DNA of 64,000 nt from Cafeteria roenbergensis. Taxonomy: Eukaryota; Sar; Bigyra; Bicosoecida; Cafeteriaceae. Below the pieces are notes generated by a model. That model did not search any database, was not told where the DNA came from, and saw only the letters and a program-made list of their open reading frames with translations. Shown one piece after another: positions 7,574 to 19,673 of this stretch (position 1 is its first letter; every line of letters starts with the position of its first letter). Both the position numbers and the translations under genes were made by a program. The stretch spans positions 248,001-312,000 of the forward strand of contig VLTN01000012.1 of NCBI GenBank assembly GCA_008330645.1, in the 5' to 3' direction.

Positions 7574-10573
7574 TCAGGCCCGCAGGGGCGCGTCCGGGAC
7601 GATGCCCTCGAGCTCTGGCAGGCCAAGCGCGATGTTGATGTTCTGGAGGGCCTGGACGGCGGCGCCCTTGCCCAGGTTGTCGATGCAGCTGACCCAGCCG
7701 AGGCGGCCCGTGACAGGCTCGTACACGAAGCCACCGACGGTCACGCCGGAGCAGTTGCTGCCGTGCGTGCGCACGTTGATCTCTCCGTCCGAGACGCGCA
7801 CGAGGGGCTCGGGGCCGTCGGTGCCGCTGGCGAAGAAGGCCCGGGCCTGCTCGGCGGCGAGGGCGGCCACGCGGGTGGCGGTCTTGGAGCCGAGGTCGGG
7901 GCGCGCGTCGGCCATGGCGGCGGCCGCGTCCTTGTCCAGGAAGACCGAGAGGGTGGCGGAGATTCCGCGGAAGAAGGGGGCGACGGTGGGGCTGAAGGCC
8001 ACCTGGACGCCGAGGTGGTGCGTCGCCTCGCGCTCGTGGATGTGGCCGACGAGGGCGTAGGGGAGGAGGTTGTCGCGGAGGACCTCGGGGTTGTTCTTGT
8101 CCGACGGGGTCACGCCGGCGCCAGAGTAGCCGCTGACGCCAAAGGCCATGGCGACAGAGCCCTGCGCCATGGAGAGCTGGCTGCCGCCGGCGGGGTTGAG
8201 GTGCGGCTGGGCGAAGGGCATGAGGCCCACCTGGACGGCGGTGGCGTAGCAGCCGGGGTTGGAGATGTCCTTGGCGCCGACGATGGCGGCGCGGGCGCCG
8301 GGGCGCTCGGGCATGCCGTAGACCCACTCCGAGTTGAAGCGCTGATCCGCGCTGAGGTCGAGCACGGGCGCGGAGCTGAAGCTGGAGCGGATGGCCGTGT
8401 GGTAGGCGTCGCTGTGGCCGTTGGGCAGCGCGAGGATGAAGGTGGCGGGGTCCATGTCGGAAGGGATTCCGTGTCCGGCGGCGATGTCCTCGGCCGAAAC
8501 GGCGGAGAAGCGGAGGCCGGGGGCGCAGGCGCGGGCGGCGAGGGCGCGGTCCATGTCCAGGGCGGCCGCCACCTCCAGGCCCTCGAAGGCGCGCGAAGTG
8601 GCGGCGCCGACGCGGAGGCCGCTGTGGCCGGCGAGCAGGGTGACGAGCTCGCGCCCGGTGTATCCGCGGGCGCCCACGAGGACGACGTCCCGGCGGGGCA
8701 CGCTGGTGGCGGGCTCTGCCGGGAGGGCGCGGCCGCCGGCGGCGCTGCCGGGCTGGGACGGGACGGACACGTCTGTCGCCGTGTCGTCAGCGGGGTGGGC
8801 GGGGGCAGTGTCGGCGTCGGCAGCGGCCGCGCGGGCGCGGGCGCGCTGCGCCGTCTGCACCGCCTCCTCCACCTCGAACACCCCGGCCATGCCCCACCAC
8901 ATGATGCAGGGGTGGCGGGCGAGGCCCTTACCCTCCATGGCGGCGCCGGAGCCGCCGCCGGAGGGCAGGAACATGCCCTCGCCGATGAGGCCGTCCACGG
9001 CCATGCGGGGGGTGGCGGAGTCGTCCCCGCCTGTGCCGGCCGCCATGACGCCCACGGCGGCGCGGGCGAGGAGCTCTGCCTTCTGCTCCTCGTCCAGGCC
9101 GTCGGCGTTGATGGCCTGCGCGTTGCGCTGCAGGCGGATCATGCCGGCGGCGTGGCGGGCGGCGCGGTGGTGGGTGAGGCAGTCGACGAAGCCGGCAGGG
9201 TCTGCCGGGGCGGCGCCAGCGGCGGGGGCGCGGCGCTCGGGGGCGGGGCGCGCGGCCCACCAGAGCTCGGGGAAGCGCTCGGTGAGGGCGGCCCACACTG
9301 CGGGCTCCGCTGCGTCGTCGAGGCCCTGGCGGCGGGCGACGAAGGCGGAGAGGCGCGGGGCCGCGAAGGAGCCCTCGGGGACGGGGTCGTGCGGGGTGGG
9401 GGAGAGGTGGGTCTCGGTGACGACGGCGACGGCGCTGTGGTTTGCCGTGGCGACGATGGCGAGGACGCGGGCCCCGTGGCGGTCGGCGATGGAGGCGGCG
9501 GTGGTGGGGCGGCCGTGGGCCTCGGTAAGGGCGGCGGTGATGGCAGCGTCGTCCGCGGCGCCGGGGGTGAAGACGCTGGCCTTGGCGCCGCGGCGGATCT
9601 GGGTGCCCGGCCCGCGGTGCGGCACGAGCTGGCGGGTCAGATCGGCGGGAGAGCAGATGGTGACGGACGAGGAGGGCGGGAGGGCGTCCGTGATGGCCTT
9701 GACCTCGCGCAGCTTGAGCAGCGTGCCCTGGCGGCCGGTGTAGTCGCGGGCCTCGAGGCGGGCGAAGTCGGCCTCCATGGACAGCTCGGGCACGACCACG
9801 CCGTCCTCCTTCCAGCCGCCCCCCGCGGACAGGAACACGACGCGCGACGGCTTGGTCTCGCGGGCGACCTCGCGGGCGGCCACGTCGGCGTTGATGTTCA
9901 GGGCGCTGCCCGCAGTCTCGTCGATCCCCAGCGAGTTGAGCACCGGCACGCGGCCGCTCCGCAGCGTCTCATCGATGGCCGCCATTTCGACGCCGGTAAT
10001 TTCGCCCACAAAGCCCAGAGCGCCTCCCTCCGCCTGCTTGGCACGGAAGACGTTGCCGCTGAGGCCCGTGGCGCTGATTCCGCCGCCTTCGAGGGCCGCA
10101 ACGAGCTGCTGCGTGCACTCGGCGAAAACTCGCTCGGCGATTTTGAGCGTTTCCGCGTCGGTGACCCGATGGCCCCCCTTGTAAGTCGGCTCGACCTGGC
10201 GGCGCGCCAGCTCCTCGTTCAGCTGCGGCCCCCCGCCGTGCACAAGGATTACGTTCATCCCAGCCTCGCGCATGAAGCGCACGTTGTCGACGAGCTCCTC
10301 GAGCTGGCGCTGAAGCACCTCGCCGCCGATTTTCACGACGGCCAGGTTGGCGGACGAGCGCGACTGCGAGTCCGGCCCGTAGGCCCGGACGAAGTCGTCG
10401 GCATCGGCCACGCTGTCGAGCTCGGCAGCGAAGCGCACGAAGCCGCCGGAGGCGCCCGCGGCGGCAGAACTGGCGTTTGCTGAAGGCGCACCCGCTGCGG
10501 CTGCGACCGCGGCGCGCACTCCGCGCTGCGCGCTACGGGATGCGCGGGTCACACACTGGCGAGCGGAAAGCAT
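7574..10573 (-). CDS. ARG5,6: ArgB-ArgC fusion: acetylglutamate kinase / N-acetyl-gamma-glutamyl-phosphate reductase
   Basis: A 999-residue bifunctional arginine-biosynthesis enzyme catalysing steps two and three (N-acetylglutamate to the acyl phosphate to the semialdehyde). The N-terminus (MLSARQCVTRASRSAQRG) is basic and Ser/Ala-rich, as in mitochondrial presequences. Residues about 75-350 are the amino-acid kinase: VVKIGGEVL, HGGGPQLNEEL and NINAD. A middle part (about 350-560) holds a FPELWW stretch and a later WWGMAGVFEVEEAV, like the NAT-type domain that follows the kinase in fungal Arg5,6. An Ala-rich linker leads to the reductase from about residue 627: VVLVGARGYTGRELV is the nucleotide-binding start and SNPGCYATA (about residue 773) holds the catalytic cysteine. 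Kinase-NAT-reductase order matches the fungal polyprotein. There I know it is cleaved in mitochondria; here cleavage is not shown. The start is the first ATG giving a presequence, 213 bp from divergent WDR75. Confidence 0.93.
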   Translation of the reverse strand: MLSARQCVTRASRSAQRGVRAAVAAAAGAPSANASSAAAGASGGFVRFAAELDSVADADDFVRAYGPDSQSRSSANLAVVKIGGEVLQRQLEELVDNVRFMREAGMNVILVHGGGPQLNEELARRQVEPTYKGGHRVTDAETLKIAERVFAECTQQLVAALEGGGISATGLSGNVFRAKQAEGGALGFVGEITGVEMAAIDETLRSGRVPVLNSLGIDETAGSALNINADVAAREVARETKPSRVVFLSAGGGWKEDGVVVPELSMEADFARLEARDYTGRQGTLLKLREVKAITDALPPSSSVTICSPADLTRQLVPHRGPGTQIRRGAKASVFTPGAADDAAITAALTEAHGRPTTAASIADRHGARVLAIVATANHSAVAVVTETHLSPTPHDPVPEGSFAAPRLSAFVARRQGLDDAAEPAVWAALTERFPELWWAARPAPERRAPAAGAAPADPAGFVDCLTHHRAARHAAGMIRLQRNAQAINADGLDEEQKAELLARAAVGVMAAGTGGDDSATPRMAVDGLIGEGMFLPSGGGSGAAMEGKGLARHPCIMWWGMAGVFEVEEAVQTAQRARARAAAADADTAPAHPADDTATDVSVPSQPGSAAGGRALPAEPATSVPRRDVVLVGARGYTGRELVTLLAGHSGLRVGAATSRAFEGLEVAAALDMDRALAARACAPGLRFSAVSAEDIAAGHGIPSDMDPATFILALPNGHSDAYHTAIRSSFSSAPVLDLSADQRFNSEWVYGMPERPGARAAIVGAKDISNPGCYATAVQVGLMPFAQPHLNPAGGSQLSMAQGSVAMAFGVSGYSGAGVTPSDKNNPEVLRDNLLPYALVGHIHEREATHHLGVQVAFSPTVAPFFRGISATLSVFLDKDAAAAMADARPDLGSKTATRVAALAAEQARAFFASGTDGPEPLVRVSDGEINVRTHGSNCSGVTVGGFVYEPVTGRLGWVSCIDNLGKGAAVQALQNINIALGLPELEGIVPDAPLRA

Positions 10574-10786
10574 CGGGCTGTGCAGGGATGGGGGGAAGTC
10601 GGCCGCCGGGTGCGGCCAGCAGCCACGTCGAGTGCGAGATGCGCGCTGACTCTCCGCGCTCGAGGATCTCTCCGCCTCAGTTCTGCAACTCTCGGCCCGA
10701 GGCGCGCGCCGAACCCTCCCCCCAACTCTGGCCCGCCGGCAGAGCCTGGGCTGAAGTGCAGAGGCAGCGCACAGCACGGCCGCCTC

Positions 10787-13700
10787 ATGGCCGCTGTCGT
10801 CGTCGGCGGGGCCGACCCGAGCGTTCGACCGCCTTGCTTTACCAATGACCGCCAGACCGTGCTTGTGTGCTACGGCCCAGACGTTCGCGGCTTCTCCGCG
10901 GCTTCTGGCCAGCCGAAGCTGACCTTCCGCGGCCACGCTGCCGCCGTCACTGCCGTCGTGCTGCACCCGGGCCGCCCCGAGATTGCTCTGACAAGCTCCC
11001 TCGACGGGACGGGTGAGACCGCGCGCCGCGGCGCCCCATTCGGTGGCCCCGCGCCTCGGCAGCGCATTGTTGCCTAGCCAGCAGCAACCTTGCGGCTCTG
11101 CGCAAGCTCCCCGGCCGCCCACTGGCGCTGTGGGGGCGCGCAGACGGCCCTCGGGGGGGGGGCAGTGCCTTGGTGCTGCACTGGCCGTGTATGCGCGCCG
11201 CGGGACCGCTGATCTGGCCCCGGGGCGGGCGGCCAGAGCGCTCGCAGTGCGCTGCCCAACCTCGCTTGTTCTCCTGCTGTCGGCCGCTCGCTCCCCCGCG
11301 CAGTCCGGGCGTGGGATGTCGCCAGCACGGCGTGCCTTCGCGTGTGGACGGTGGGATCGCCCATCACTCACCTGTGTGTGCCCGAGGACGCTGACAGCGC
11401 CGTGGCCTGCCTGCTCGAGGAGCGTGGCATGAGCGGCTCCGAGGCGTACGTTCCGGGCCGCGAGCTGCTCACCGTGCAGGTTCCCCGCGCCGTGCGCGAC
11501 ATGCCCTCGGTGCGCGTGGTTGAGCTGCGCCTGCCTGGCCTGGCGTCCCTGTCCAAGCCGGCGCCTGGCGCGCTCGCCGAGGAGGCGGACTCGCTGCCCG
11601 CAGCCGTCACCCAGCTCACTCGCGCGATGCGCGGCGTCTGCGCCGGCATGGCCGGCCGCAGGCGGCCCCGCTCCGCCACTGTGGGCGGGGCCTCCGCCGG
11701 CTCCCCCGGCGCCGTGGTCGCCTGGGCGGTGCGCAAGAGCCTCTTCGTCTGGGACACCGCCCGCCGCCGCCTCCACCGCCACGGCCTCCCCCGCTTCGCC
11801 ACCGCGCTGTGCGTGTCGCCCACGGCCCCCGACGACATCGGCGACGTCGGAGCCTTCGCCGCCCCGGTGGTGACCGTGGGCGACGTGGAGGGCCAGCTGG
11901 TGGACGTGCACTGCCTCTCAGAGGGCGTGCTGGAGCGACTGGAGGGCCAGGCCCCGTCGAGCGGCATCGGCCCCGACGTGGACGCTGATGAGGACGACGA
12001 CGCGGGGGCGGCGGCGGCGTCCTCGCTTGCCCCGGAAGGCAGCGCGGCCCAGGCAGCCTCCAACAGGGGCAAGTCCGTCGTCGGCGCGGCCGCCGCAGCC
12101 CCGTCCTCGTCCCGCCACTGGCACGCTCACGCCGTGGCCGCGTGCGCGCGCACCTGCGACGGCTCCGCCCTGCTCAGCGGCGGCGAGGAGGCGACCATGG
12201 TCCGCTGGGACGCCGGCACGGGCGCCTCATCCCGCAACTTCCTCCCGCGCGTGGGCGCCCCCATCCGCTCGCTGGCAGAGTCTGCGCCCATGGCCGGCGC
12301 GCCCCCCGCTGCCGTCTCGCTGCCCCCTCTCGTGGCCATGGGCCTCGCGGACTGCTCCCTCGTCGTGGTGGACGCGGCCTCCCTCCGCATCCTCTGGCGT
12401 GCGCGGGGCCTGGCTCTCGCGGGCGCGCCCTCGCCCTCGGCGTCCCTCTCCCTGTCCTCCGGCCGCCACCTCCGGGGGGGCCTCGCTGTCGACCCGCGCA
12501 CCGGCTGCGTGGCCGTCAACGGCTTCCCTGGCCGCCCCAGCCTCCAGCTCTTCGACGCGCGCCGAGGCCGCCACGCGGCGGAGGTCCAGGTGTCCTCCCG
12601 CAACTGGATCTCCCGGGCCGACGGCCCCCCGCCCCCGGAGCTCCGCGTGACCCACGCCGCCTTCTCCCCCGACGGCCGCGGCCTCGTCACCGCCGAGTGC
12701 TCCACCGCGCCCGAGCTCCGCTCCAAGCCCTGCCTGCGCTTCTGGACTTGGAGCGCTGCCCGCCGCCGCTTCGTCCTGTCCACCAAGGTGGCCGAGGCCC
12801 ACCGCGGGGACATCTCCGTCCTCCTCCACCACCCAGCCGCGCACGCGGCCGTGTCCGCGGCCTCGGCCCGCACCTTCAAGGTGTGGCAGCGGCGCCGCCG
12901 CGCGGCTCAGCGCGCGGGCCCCGCGCGCACCGCGCCCCGCCGCAAGGGCGCTGCCTCCGACAAGGCCGCCATCGCCGCCGCCGAGGCCGCGGCCGCCGAG
13001 CCCGTCTACTCCTGGTCCTGCCGCTCCGTGGGCTTCTGGCGGGACGAGCCCATCTCCGCCGGGGCCTGGAGCGGCGACGGCTCCCTCCTGGCCCTCGCCT
13101 ACGGCTCCACTGTGACCCTGTGGCAGCCCCTGGCCAACACGCTCCGCGCCACGCTCTCCAAGACCGCCCCGAACAGGCCCTACCTCCACCTCGCCATCCC
13201 CCCCGGCGGCACAGCCCTCGCCGCCGCAACCGCGACAGAGGTGCAGTGCTGGGACCTCGTGGCCGGTGCGCTCGCCTGGACCGTGCAAGGCGTCTCCGCT
13301 CGCTGCCTCACGCCCGAGCCGGCGTCCGCGGGAATCGGCGGCACGCGGTTCGCAGCGGTCCTCTCCGCCACCGACGGGTCCGAGGACGGCGAGTGGGCCG
13401 CGGCGGCGAGCACGCCCGTCGTCGCCGTGTGGGACCCCATCGCCGCCCGCCCCCAGCATGTCTGGCGCTTCGCCGAGGCGGAGCAGTCGGCAGAGCCCGC
13501 CGCGCGCGTCGAGGCCGTCGTCTTCCTGCCCCCTTCCTCCCAGCAGGCCACCCGCGGCTCCTCCGCCGGCCGGTCCGTCAGCGTGGGCAGCGAGGACTTC
13601 CACTCCCTCACGGCCGAGCAGGCAGAGCCCAAGGCAGAGCTGGCTGCCCTGACGGCCGACAACAACCTCGTGCTCCTCAGCACGGGCCCGGCCACCGCGG

Positions 13701-15127
13701 CCGACCCCTCCAAGCAGCCTGCCGCGCCGTTCAACCTCCACCTCGCAGGGGCTGCGGGCATCGCCGGGGCTCCCGACAGGCTGCTCCGCGACGCCCCCGC
13801 GTCCGCCCTGGCCCTCGGCCAAGTCGTCAAGTCTGCCGCCAAGGACGCCTCTGCATCCGGCTCTGCCGCCGCCGCGGCCGCCGCAGCAGCAGCCACCCTG
13901 GCCTCCACGGGCCTGCGCCTCGGCCGCGCGGATGCCGTCATCGCCGGGCCCGTCCACACCCTCCCCCCGCCCTCCGAGTTCGCTGCGGCCGCGATCACTG
14001 CCATGCTGCCCGCCCCCGCCGCCGCGGCCCCGCTGGAGGCCGGCGCGTCGTCCCTCTCGGCGCCGCAGTCCCTCACGGCGGCCCTGTCCGCTGGCGCTGG
14101 CCCCTCCCGCTCCGTTTCGGCCTCGCCCCCCTTCTTCGGGCGCTTCGGCTCCCTCGGGGACAGCTTCCCAGGCACTGCGGGAGACTCCCTCTCCCTGGCC
14201 CTGCCCCCCGCCTTCGTTGCTGCCAGCGCCTCCGGCAACGCCGGTAGCACCAGCAGCCCCGCGCTGCGAGGCACGTCCTCGTCTACCCCCTCCGCAGCAG
14301 CATCGCAGGCTCACCGCCGCGGCCGCAACCGTCGCGCGTCCTCTTCCGCGTCGTCGCGCGGCACCGCTGTCACGGGCGTTGCCCCTGCCGACGCCCTTGC
14401 AATGGCGCTTCTCACTGGCGCTCGTGGCTCCGACGACGAGGACGAGGACGACGCTGACGGAGACGCCGACGCCGAAGACGCTAGCGCCGCGGATGCCGCC
14501 CCTGCCGATGGCGACGTCGAGCCTGACGTGGGCACGGCCCTGGCGGCGTCTCTCGGCGCGTCGCTCGGCGCTCGTGCCAGCGCCGCAGTCAGCGGGGGGG
14601 TGTACCTCGCACTCAGCGAAGCCAACAGAGACGACGCTGGCAGCGCATGGGGCCTTCGCCTCGGCGTGGCAGGCCGTGGTCGCTCCGGCGCGTCGGGCCT
14701 TGCCCTGGGCCGCTCCGCGAGCCGCGGCTCGTTCGGCAGCGAGGCCGATGCCCGGGAGGACGACGGAGACGGCATCCTCGCCGATGGCGCCCGTCAGGCC
14801 GCCCTGCGCCAGTTCGTCAAGGCCGGTGCCTCGATCGGCCTCGCGTACTTGCCCGGCTTCAAGCCTGTCGCGTCTCGCAAGCGCGCCCGCAGCGAAACGG
14901 AAGCGCCTGCGGACATGGAGCAGGCGCCTACCCCGCCCCCGAGCAAGGCGAAGGCAAAGGCTGCTGTTGTGCCATCCCCGGCGGTGGCGACCCCGTCTCC
15001 CAAGGCCGTGACGCCGGCGAGCAAGAAGCCCCGCTCCCTCGCCGCGACCCCCGCCGCTCCGGCAAGCGGCAGCGCCAGCTCCGGCGCGCGCGGCAAGAAG
15101 CGCGCGACCCGTCGCAACCGCAAGTGA
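10787..15127 (+). CDS. WDR75: WDR75/Utp17-like WD40 protein, one intron
   Basis: Exons 10787-11012 and 11304-15127, 1,349 residues. The 291-nt intron is GTGAGA...CGCAG, phase 1; splicing rebuilds SLDGTVRAWDVAS, matching the WD unit LDGTIKLWD of WDR75. Other shared blocks: SGGEEATMVRWDA followed by FLPRVGAPI, VDPRTGCVAVNGFPG, LRFWTW...LSTKVAEAHRGDISVL, and LPPPSEFAAAAITAML near the end of the repeats. WDR75 (Utp17/Nan1) belongs to the t-UTP/UtpA part of the small-subunit processome, acting in the nucleolus on pre-rRNA transcription and processing. The tail beyond about residue 1,000 is long and low-complexity, with an Asp/Glu tract (about 14433-14530) and a basic end KKRATRRNRK, fitting a nucleolar protein. 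The 1043-aa minus-strand frame across it is a shadow. Confidence 0.88.
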
Positions 15128-15458
15128 GCCTGCAAGGCCTGCCTGCACTGACCTGCCCATCGGCACTGCCCCGGCTGGCTCGGGGCCGTGTCGACGGTCT
15201 TGCGTCAGGACGTTGGCAGCCTGCCGCAGCCGGCGTTGCTCGACTGCTTCGTCCAAGTGTGTGTGTGGGGCGTCGCTCCCCTGTGGTCGGACGGCTCTGT
15301 GGTTCTCTCTCGGCTGTAGAGCGCTTTTTTCCTGCCCAATGGATCTGTCCGCAACCACCGTTGGTCACGGGAACGAGCGCTCGGTGTGGGTCTGTCCTTC
15401 GCTCGCCCTCACAAACACAAACACACACACACACAGCACAGGCGGAGCCCGCAGCGTC
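15128..15458. other. intergenic with a CA microsatellite
   Basis: Convergent gap between WDR75 and HYOU1. It holds an interrupted (AC)n run at about 15411-15440 and a T-rich patch near 15325-15332. No gene seen. Confidence 0.7.
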
Positions 15459-18400
15459 TCAGAGCTCATCGGAAGGCACTGCTCCCTCGGCAGCGTCGGC
15501 GTCCGCTGCCTCGCTGTCCGAAGCCTCGGCGCCCGAAGCGTCCGCGTCGTCTGCGGCCGGCTCGTCGCTCGTCGCGCCCTCCGCGGCCGGATCCGCCTCC
15601 TCGGCGGCGTCGGCGGCAGCGTCGGCGGCTTCGGCGGCGGCAGCCTCCTCGGACGCGTCCGCAGAGGCCGCTTCCTCGCCCTTGCCCTTCTTGGCGGGCT
15701 TCGCGGCCGGGGTCGGGGTGGGCGTGGGAGTGGGCTTGGGCGTCTTGGAGACGGCGTTGAAGCTGCGCGTGAGGGCGCGCTGGCGCGCGACCACGTCCTC
15801 GGACGAAAAAGCAGGTGTGGCGTAGCTCTCGAGCTCCGCCTGGGCCGCCTCGCTTGAGTCGAGCCATTCCGTGAACTCGGCCACGGCAGTCGTCACCTTC
15901 TCGACCTGTGCCTCAGCAATCTGCGAAGCCACGCGGGATTCAGCAAGCGCAAAACGAGAGCAGCTGGTGCTGGATGCGCGGTGGGCAAAGCGACGTGGCA
16001 GTGGCACAGGGCGACACCACGAGCACGTGCGTGTGGGCGACAGCTGAAAGAGACGGGCCCACGCGCATCAGGGCCCTCTCCTGACGTTGCAGCAGCCCGC
16101 CCACCCCCTGGCATTGCCACGGCTGGCGATCGGGCACACCTGCGGGCGAGTCTGCAGAGGCGGCCGGCCAGTCCAGCCGCCCCTGCACACCGCCGCGGTA
16201 CCGCAAGCTCGCTCGGAAATTCGGGTCACCGTCGCCCCATGACCGACCCCGCGCCCAACGTGAGGACCGGAGCCGGCGAGTCCAAGGAACCCGCCGCCGG
16301 CCAGGCCCTGGAAGGGAAGCCCAGGTCTGGCAGGCGGCAGGCCGAGTGGCGTGCACGACCAGCAGCCGCAGGCAGACGGGCAGCGCCGCTCCGAGCAAGG
16401 CCGGCAGAAGCGCAAGCCAGGCCGAGGCGGCGCTGCCCGCCCGCGGCTGGGGGCAGGCGTTTCATGTGCGGCAGCTGGCTGCTCTGCCAGGGGACGCAGA
16501 AGCGAACAACCCTGGCAAGGCGGCCATTGCCGGGGCAGCCTGGCGGGCAGGCAGTGGAGCGCTGGGAGGTGCGGCGCGGCGCGCGGCAGACGCTGGCAAG
16601 TATCCGATGCAGTGCACCGGCGGGAAGTGTGGGTGGGGCAGGGGGGGGGAGGTGGAGGACAAACGGGTCGGATGGGGAGGAGGCGCAAGTGCCTGTGGGC
16701 CGACTCACCCATGGCTTGGCCTCGGCCCAGCTGGCCACAGCAGTGGTGATCTTGTCAGCAGCTGCGCGAGCCTTCTTGACGGCGCTGGGCCGCTTGGTTG
16801 CCTCGGCGATGCGGAAGTGCACCGGGTCCATGAAGGCGGCGAGCTTGGCGATGGACCCCTCCATCTCGGACAGGTCAGCGGCCTCGCCCGCGTCGCCGTA
16901 GAGCCACTCGTCAAGAGCCATGAGACCCTCGTCGATGGCCTCGCGCTGCTCCTCGCTGGTGACGGCAGTGTATGCCTCGCTGGCCTCGTCGACGAAGTCG
17001 CGAGCGGCCATGAGGGCGCCCTCGAGGTTGTTCTTGCTCGTGGCACGGGCGGCCCGCTCATCGTCGTCGCGCTGCAGGGCGTCCAGGAACTCCTGCACCT
17101 CTGTCAGCTGCTCCTCCGTGAGGGGAACGGCGCCGGCCGAGTGAGCAAGCTGCTCCACCTTGAGGTTGAAGCGAAGCACGCGGGCGTGGGGCACCAGCGT
17201 CTGGCTCGGGGCCTCCTCGCCAGAGGTGTCCGCCTCGGCGTCAGCGTCGGGGGCATCCGAGGTGGACTCATCGGTGCTAGCGGCGTCCGCATCAGCGCCG
17301 GCATCCGCGGCGCCCTCGGCGTCAGCCCCGGCCGCATCCGCCTTGGAGTCGGCCTGGGTGTCAGCGTCGGCATCAGCGTCAGCGTCGGCATCGGCGTCAG
17401 CCTGGGAGTCGGCATCGGTGTCTGCGTCCTCGCCAGCAGCATCCGTCTTTGAGGCATCCTTGGTCTTGGATGCGCTGGGCTTGGGCGTGGGCGTGGCGGC
17501 GGGAACCATTTCGACGAACCGGATGGAGGCGGAGCCACGCACGACGGCAATGGTCCCGTCAAGGCTGAGGAAGACCCGCGCAGTGGCGTTGGGCTCCAGG
17601 CCGAGCTCGGTGGCCTTGGCTGACCCGGCGGCTTCAGCGATGCCAGAGACGGCGTAGCGGCCGAGCGCGGGGCCAAGACCGGGCTTGACGGCTTCGTCGT
17701 CGACGGGCGTGTAGGTGAGCTCGATCTCAACGTCCTGGTCCCCAGGAAGCTTGAGGGGGCGCGAGAATCCGAGGCGGCTGTAGGCCGAGAGCAGCTGGGT
17801 CGAGAGGGGCTCTGCGTCCGCAGCAGCTCCGGCAGCAAAGATGCGAGCGGTGACGTTGAACGGGATTGTGTCCTGCAGACCCACGAGGCGGACGCGGAAG
17901 GACTTGGAGATGTTGGCCGCGATGAACGCGGCGCCGAAGGCCACGGCCTCGTCTCCGTTGAGATGCACGCCGAGGGCTGGCACGGGGACTGCCTCCTCGC
18001 CCTCGGCCACCTTGGCGGTGGGGTCGGGGGTGACGGGACGCTCGGCGCGGCGCATGGCGGTGGCAAGGGCCTCCTGCACGGCGGGCACGCGAACGCCGCC
18101 GCCGATGATCTCCACGACCTCGACATCGAGCGGGTCCACTCCGGCGGCACGGCAGGCCTGGAGGGCGGGGCCCGGCACGCGCGCGATGAGGTCCTTTGCG
18201 AGGCGCAGCAAGTCTTCACGGTGCACGGTGGTACGGAAGTCGATGTCTCCCTTGCCCTCAACGTGGGCCATGGACTCCACGCTGAGAGGGAACTCGGCGT
18301 TAGCGCTAAGGACCTGCTTCACCTTGGACACGGCCTTGCGAAGCTTGGCCATGGCACGGGGCATGGTGCGAACATCCTTGCCGACGACGTCGCCGTGCTT

Positions 18401-19279
18401 CGCGTTGAACACATCCGCGGCGTGCTCGACGAGCACGCGGTCCAGGCTGTCGCCTCCGAGCGTCTCGTCCCAGCCCTTGCCGATGACTACCGAGGTGCCG
18501 TGCAGCTTGCCGTCGCGGCCCTTGAACGAGCCGAAGCGGAAGAGCGTCGCCTGCGTGCCCGTGGCGCCCATGTTGTAGATGAGCACGTTGGTGTCCTTGG
18601 GGTAGACGCGATCGATGCCGAACTGGGCACCCGCGGCCACATTTTCGTCCACGACCCGCAGCACCTTGATGCGGGCGAGCCTGGCCGCTTGAAGCAGCGC
18701 GGCGCGCTCCGTGTTGGACCAGAACGAAGGGACAGTGATGACCGCTCCGTTGAGAGGAGATCCCGCTTGGGTCTCGATGACGCGCTTCATGTAGCTCAAC
18801 AGCTGCGCCGCATACGCCTCGGGCAGCATGCGAACCTCGCCCACCGACGGAAGGGCATCGGGGTGGTCGGGAAGCACAAACACGGGCTCGGACCTGTTTC
18901 CCGAGTCAACGCCATGCGCTGTGTACTGCAACGCGTTGAACGCGCTGGTGCGATCGGACGAGGCCAGCGCGCCCAGCAACGTGTGGTCGCCGTTGAACGT
19001 GAACTGCGGCTTGCGCGTGGCGATGCCATCGGCGTCGTAGCCGAAGAGGCGCTCGCCACGGTAAAAGCCGATGTTGGCCGAGGTCTTGCGCTGACTCTGG
19101 GGGTTGGTCACGATCGTGAACGGCGACCCGGGCTGCACCAACACCGCCTTCATGTACTTGAACGAGAAGTCGATGCCTGCAACGACGGCAGCGGCGTTGG
19201 ATGACGCTGCAAATGCAAGCGCGACTGCCACGATGGCGCTGGTGCGCCACGTGGCTCGGCCTGCCGCCTGCTTCGCCAT
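15459..19279 (-). CDS. HYOU1: GRP170/HYOU1-type ER HSP70, one intron
   Basis: Exons 19279-16709 and 15920-15459, 1,010 residues, close to the 999 of human HYOU1. Residues 1 to about 28 are a signal peptide (VALAFAASSNAAA). The ATPase domain shows AGIDFSFKYMKAVLV (phosphate 1), IYNMGATGTQATLF (phosphate 2) and EIIGGGVRVPAVQEAL (adenosine). It continues into a beta domain, an acidic Ala/Asp insert (about 17230-17440) and a helical domain. The final residues are SDEL, an ER-retrieval signal of the KDEL type. GRP170 is an ER-lumen chaperone and exchange factor for BiP. The donor is GTGAGT at 16708. The acceptor chosen, CGCAG before 15920, keeps phase 0; a CACAG acceptor 15 nt further on would also keep frame, so the junction is uncertain by five codons. 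The 788-nt intron is long for this window. Confidence 0.9.
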
Positions 19280-19673
19280 GGTTCGACAGCACGGAGCGGT
19301 GGCTCCTGGGTTGGCGACTGTTGTCGACTGCCCTGGGCACGGCCTGGACCTGCCAGGACGCTCGCGTTGTGTCGCGATCCCGGCTGCAAGCCGCTCGGCC
19401 GCCGCGCTCCACGTTGCACATGGGCTGCTCTGCCGGGGCTCTGCCGCTGACGCCGCTGCCGTTGCCAGGGCCGCTTGCGGCGCCGCAGCGGGACTCGACG
19501 CTCGCCGCTCTGATAGGGGGCCTGAGCGCCGCTTTGGGGTGGGCCCTGCGGCTCACCTGGGCCCGAGAGTGCGAGGCAGCGCTGTGGCCAGTGAAGGGGA
19601 TGCTTGTTGAAGTTGACTCGCACGTTTCGCACGCGAATTGCACTGCACACAAGCACGCACCGGGGGAACGCAT
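19280..19673. other. upstream region of HYOU1
   Basis: 394 bp between two minus-strand genes, the only room for the HYOU1 promoter. I see no clear ER-stress element (CCAAT-N9-CCACG) or heat-shock element. It contains two copies of the GCTCTGCC octamer within 20 bp (about 19426-19446). Confidence 0.5.

Noticed and set aside
6769-7734. 13-residue repeat proteins in three frames over the 39-bp array
   Set aside because: All frames are open simply because the unit is a multiple of three; sequence is outside a recognisable gene.
7763-10483. 906-codon plus-strand frame
   Set aside because: Exact antisense of the ArgB-ArgC gene, with Gly/Val-rich sequence and no motif.
12227-15358. 1043-codon minus-strand frame
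   Set aside because: Antisense of WDR75; Gly/Arg-rich shadow.
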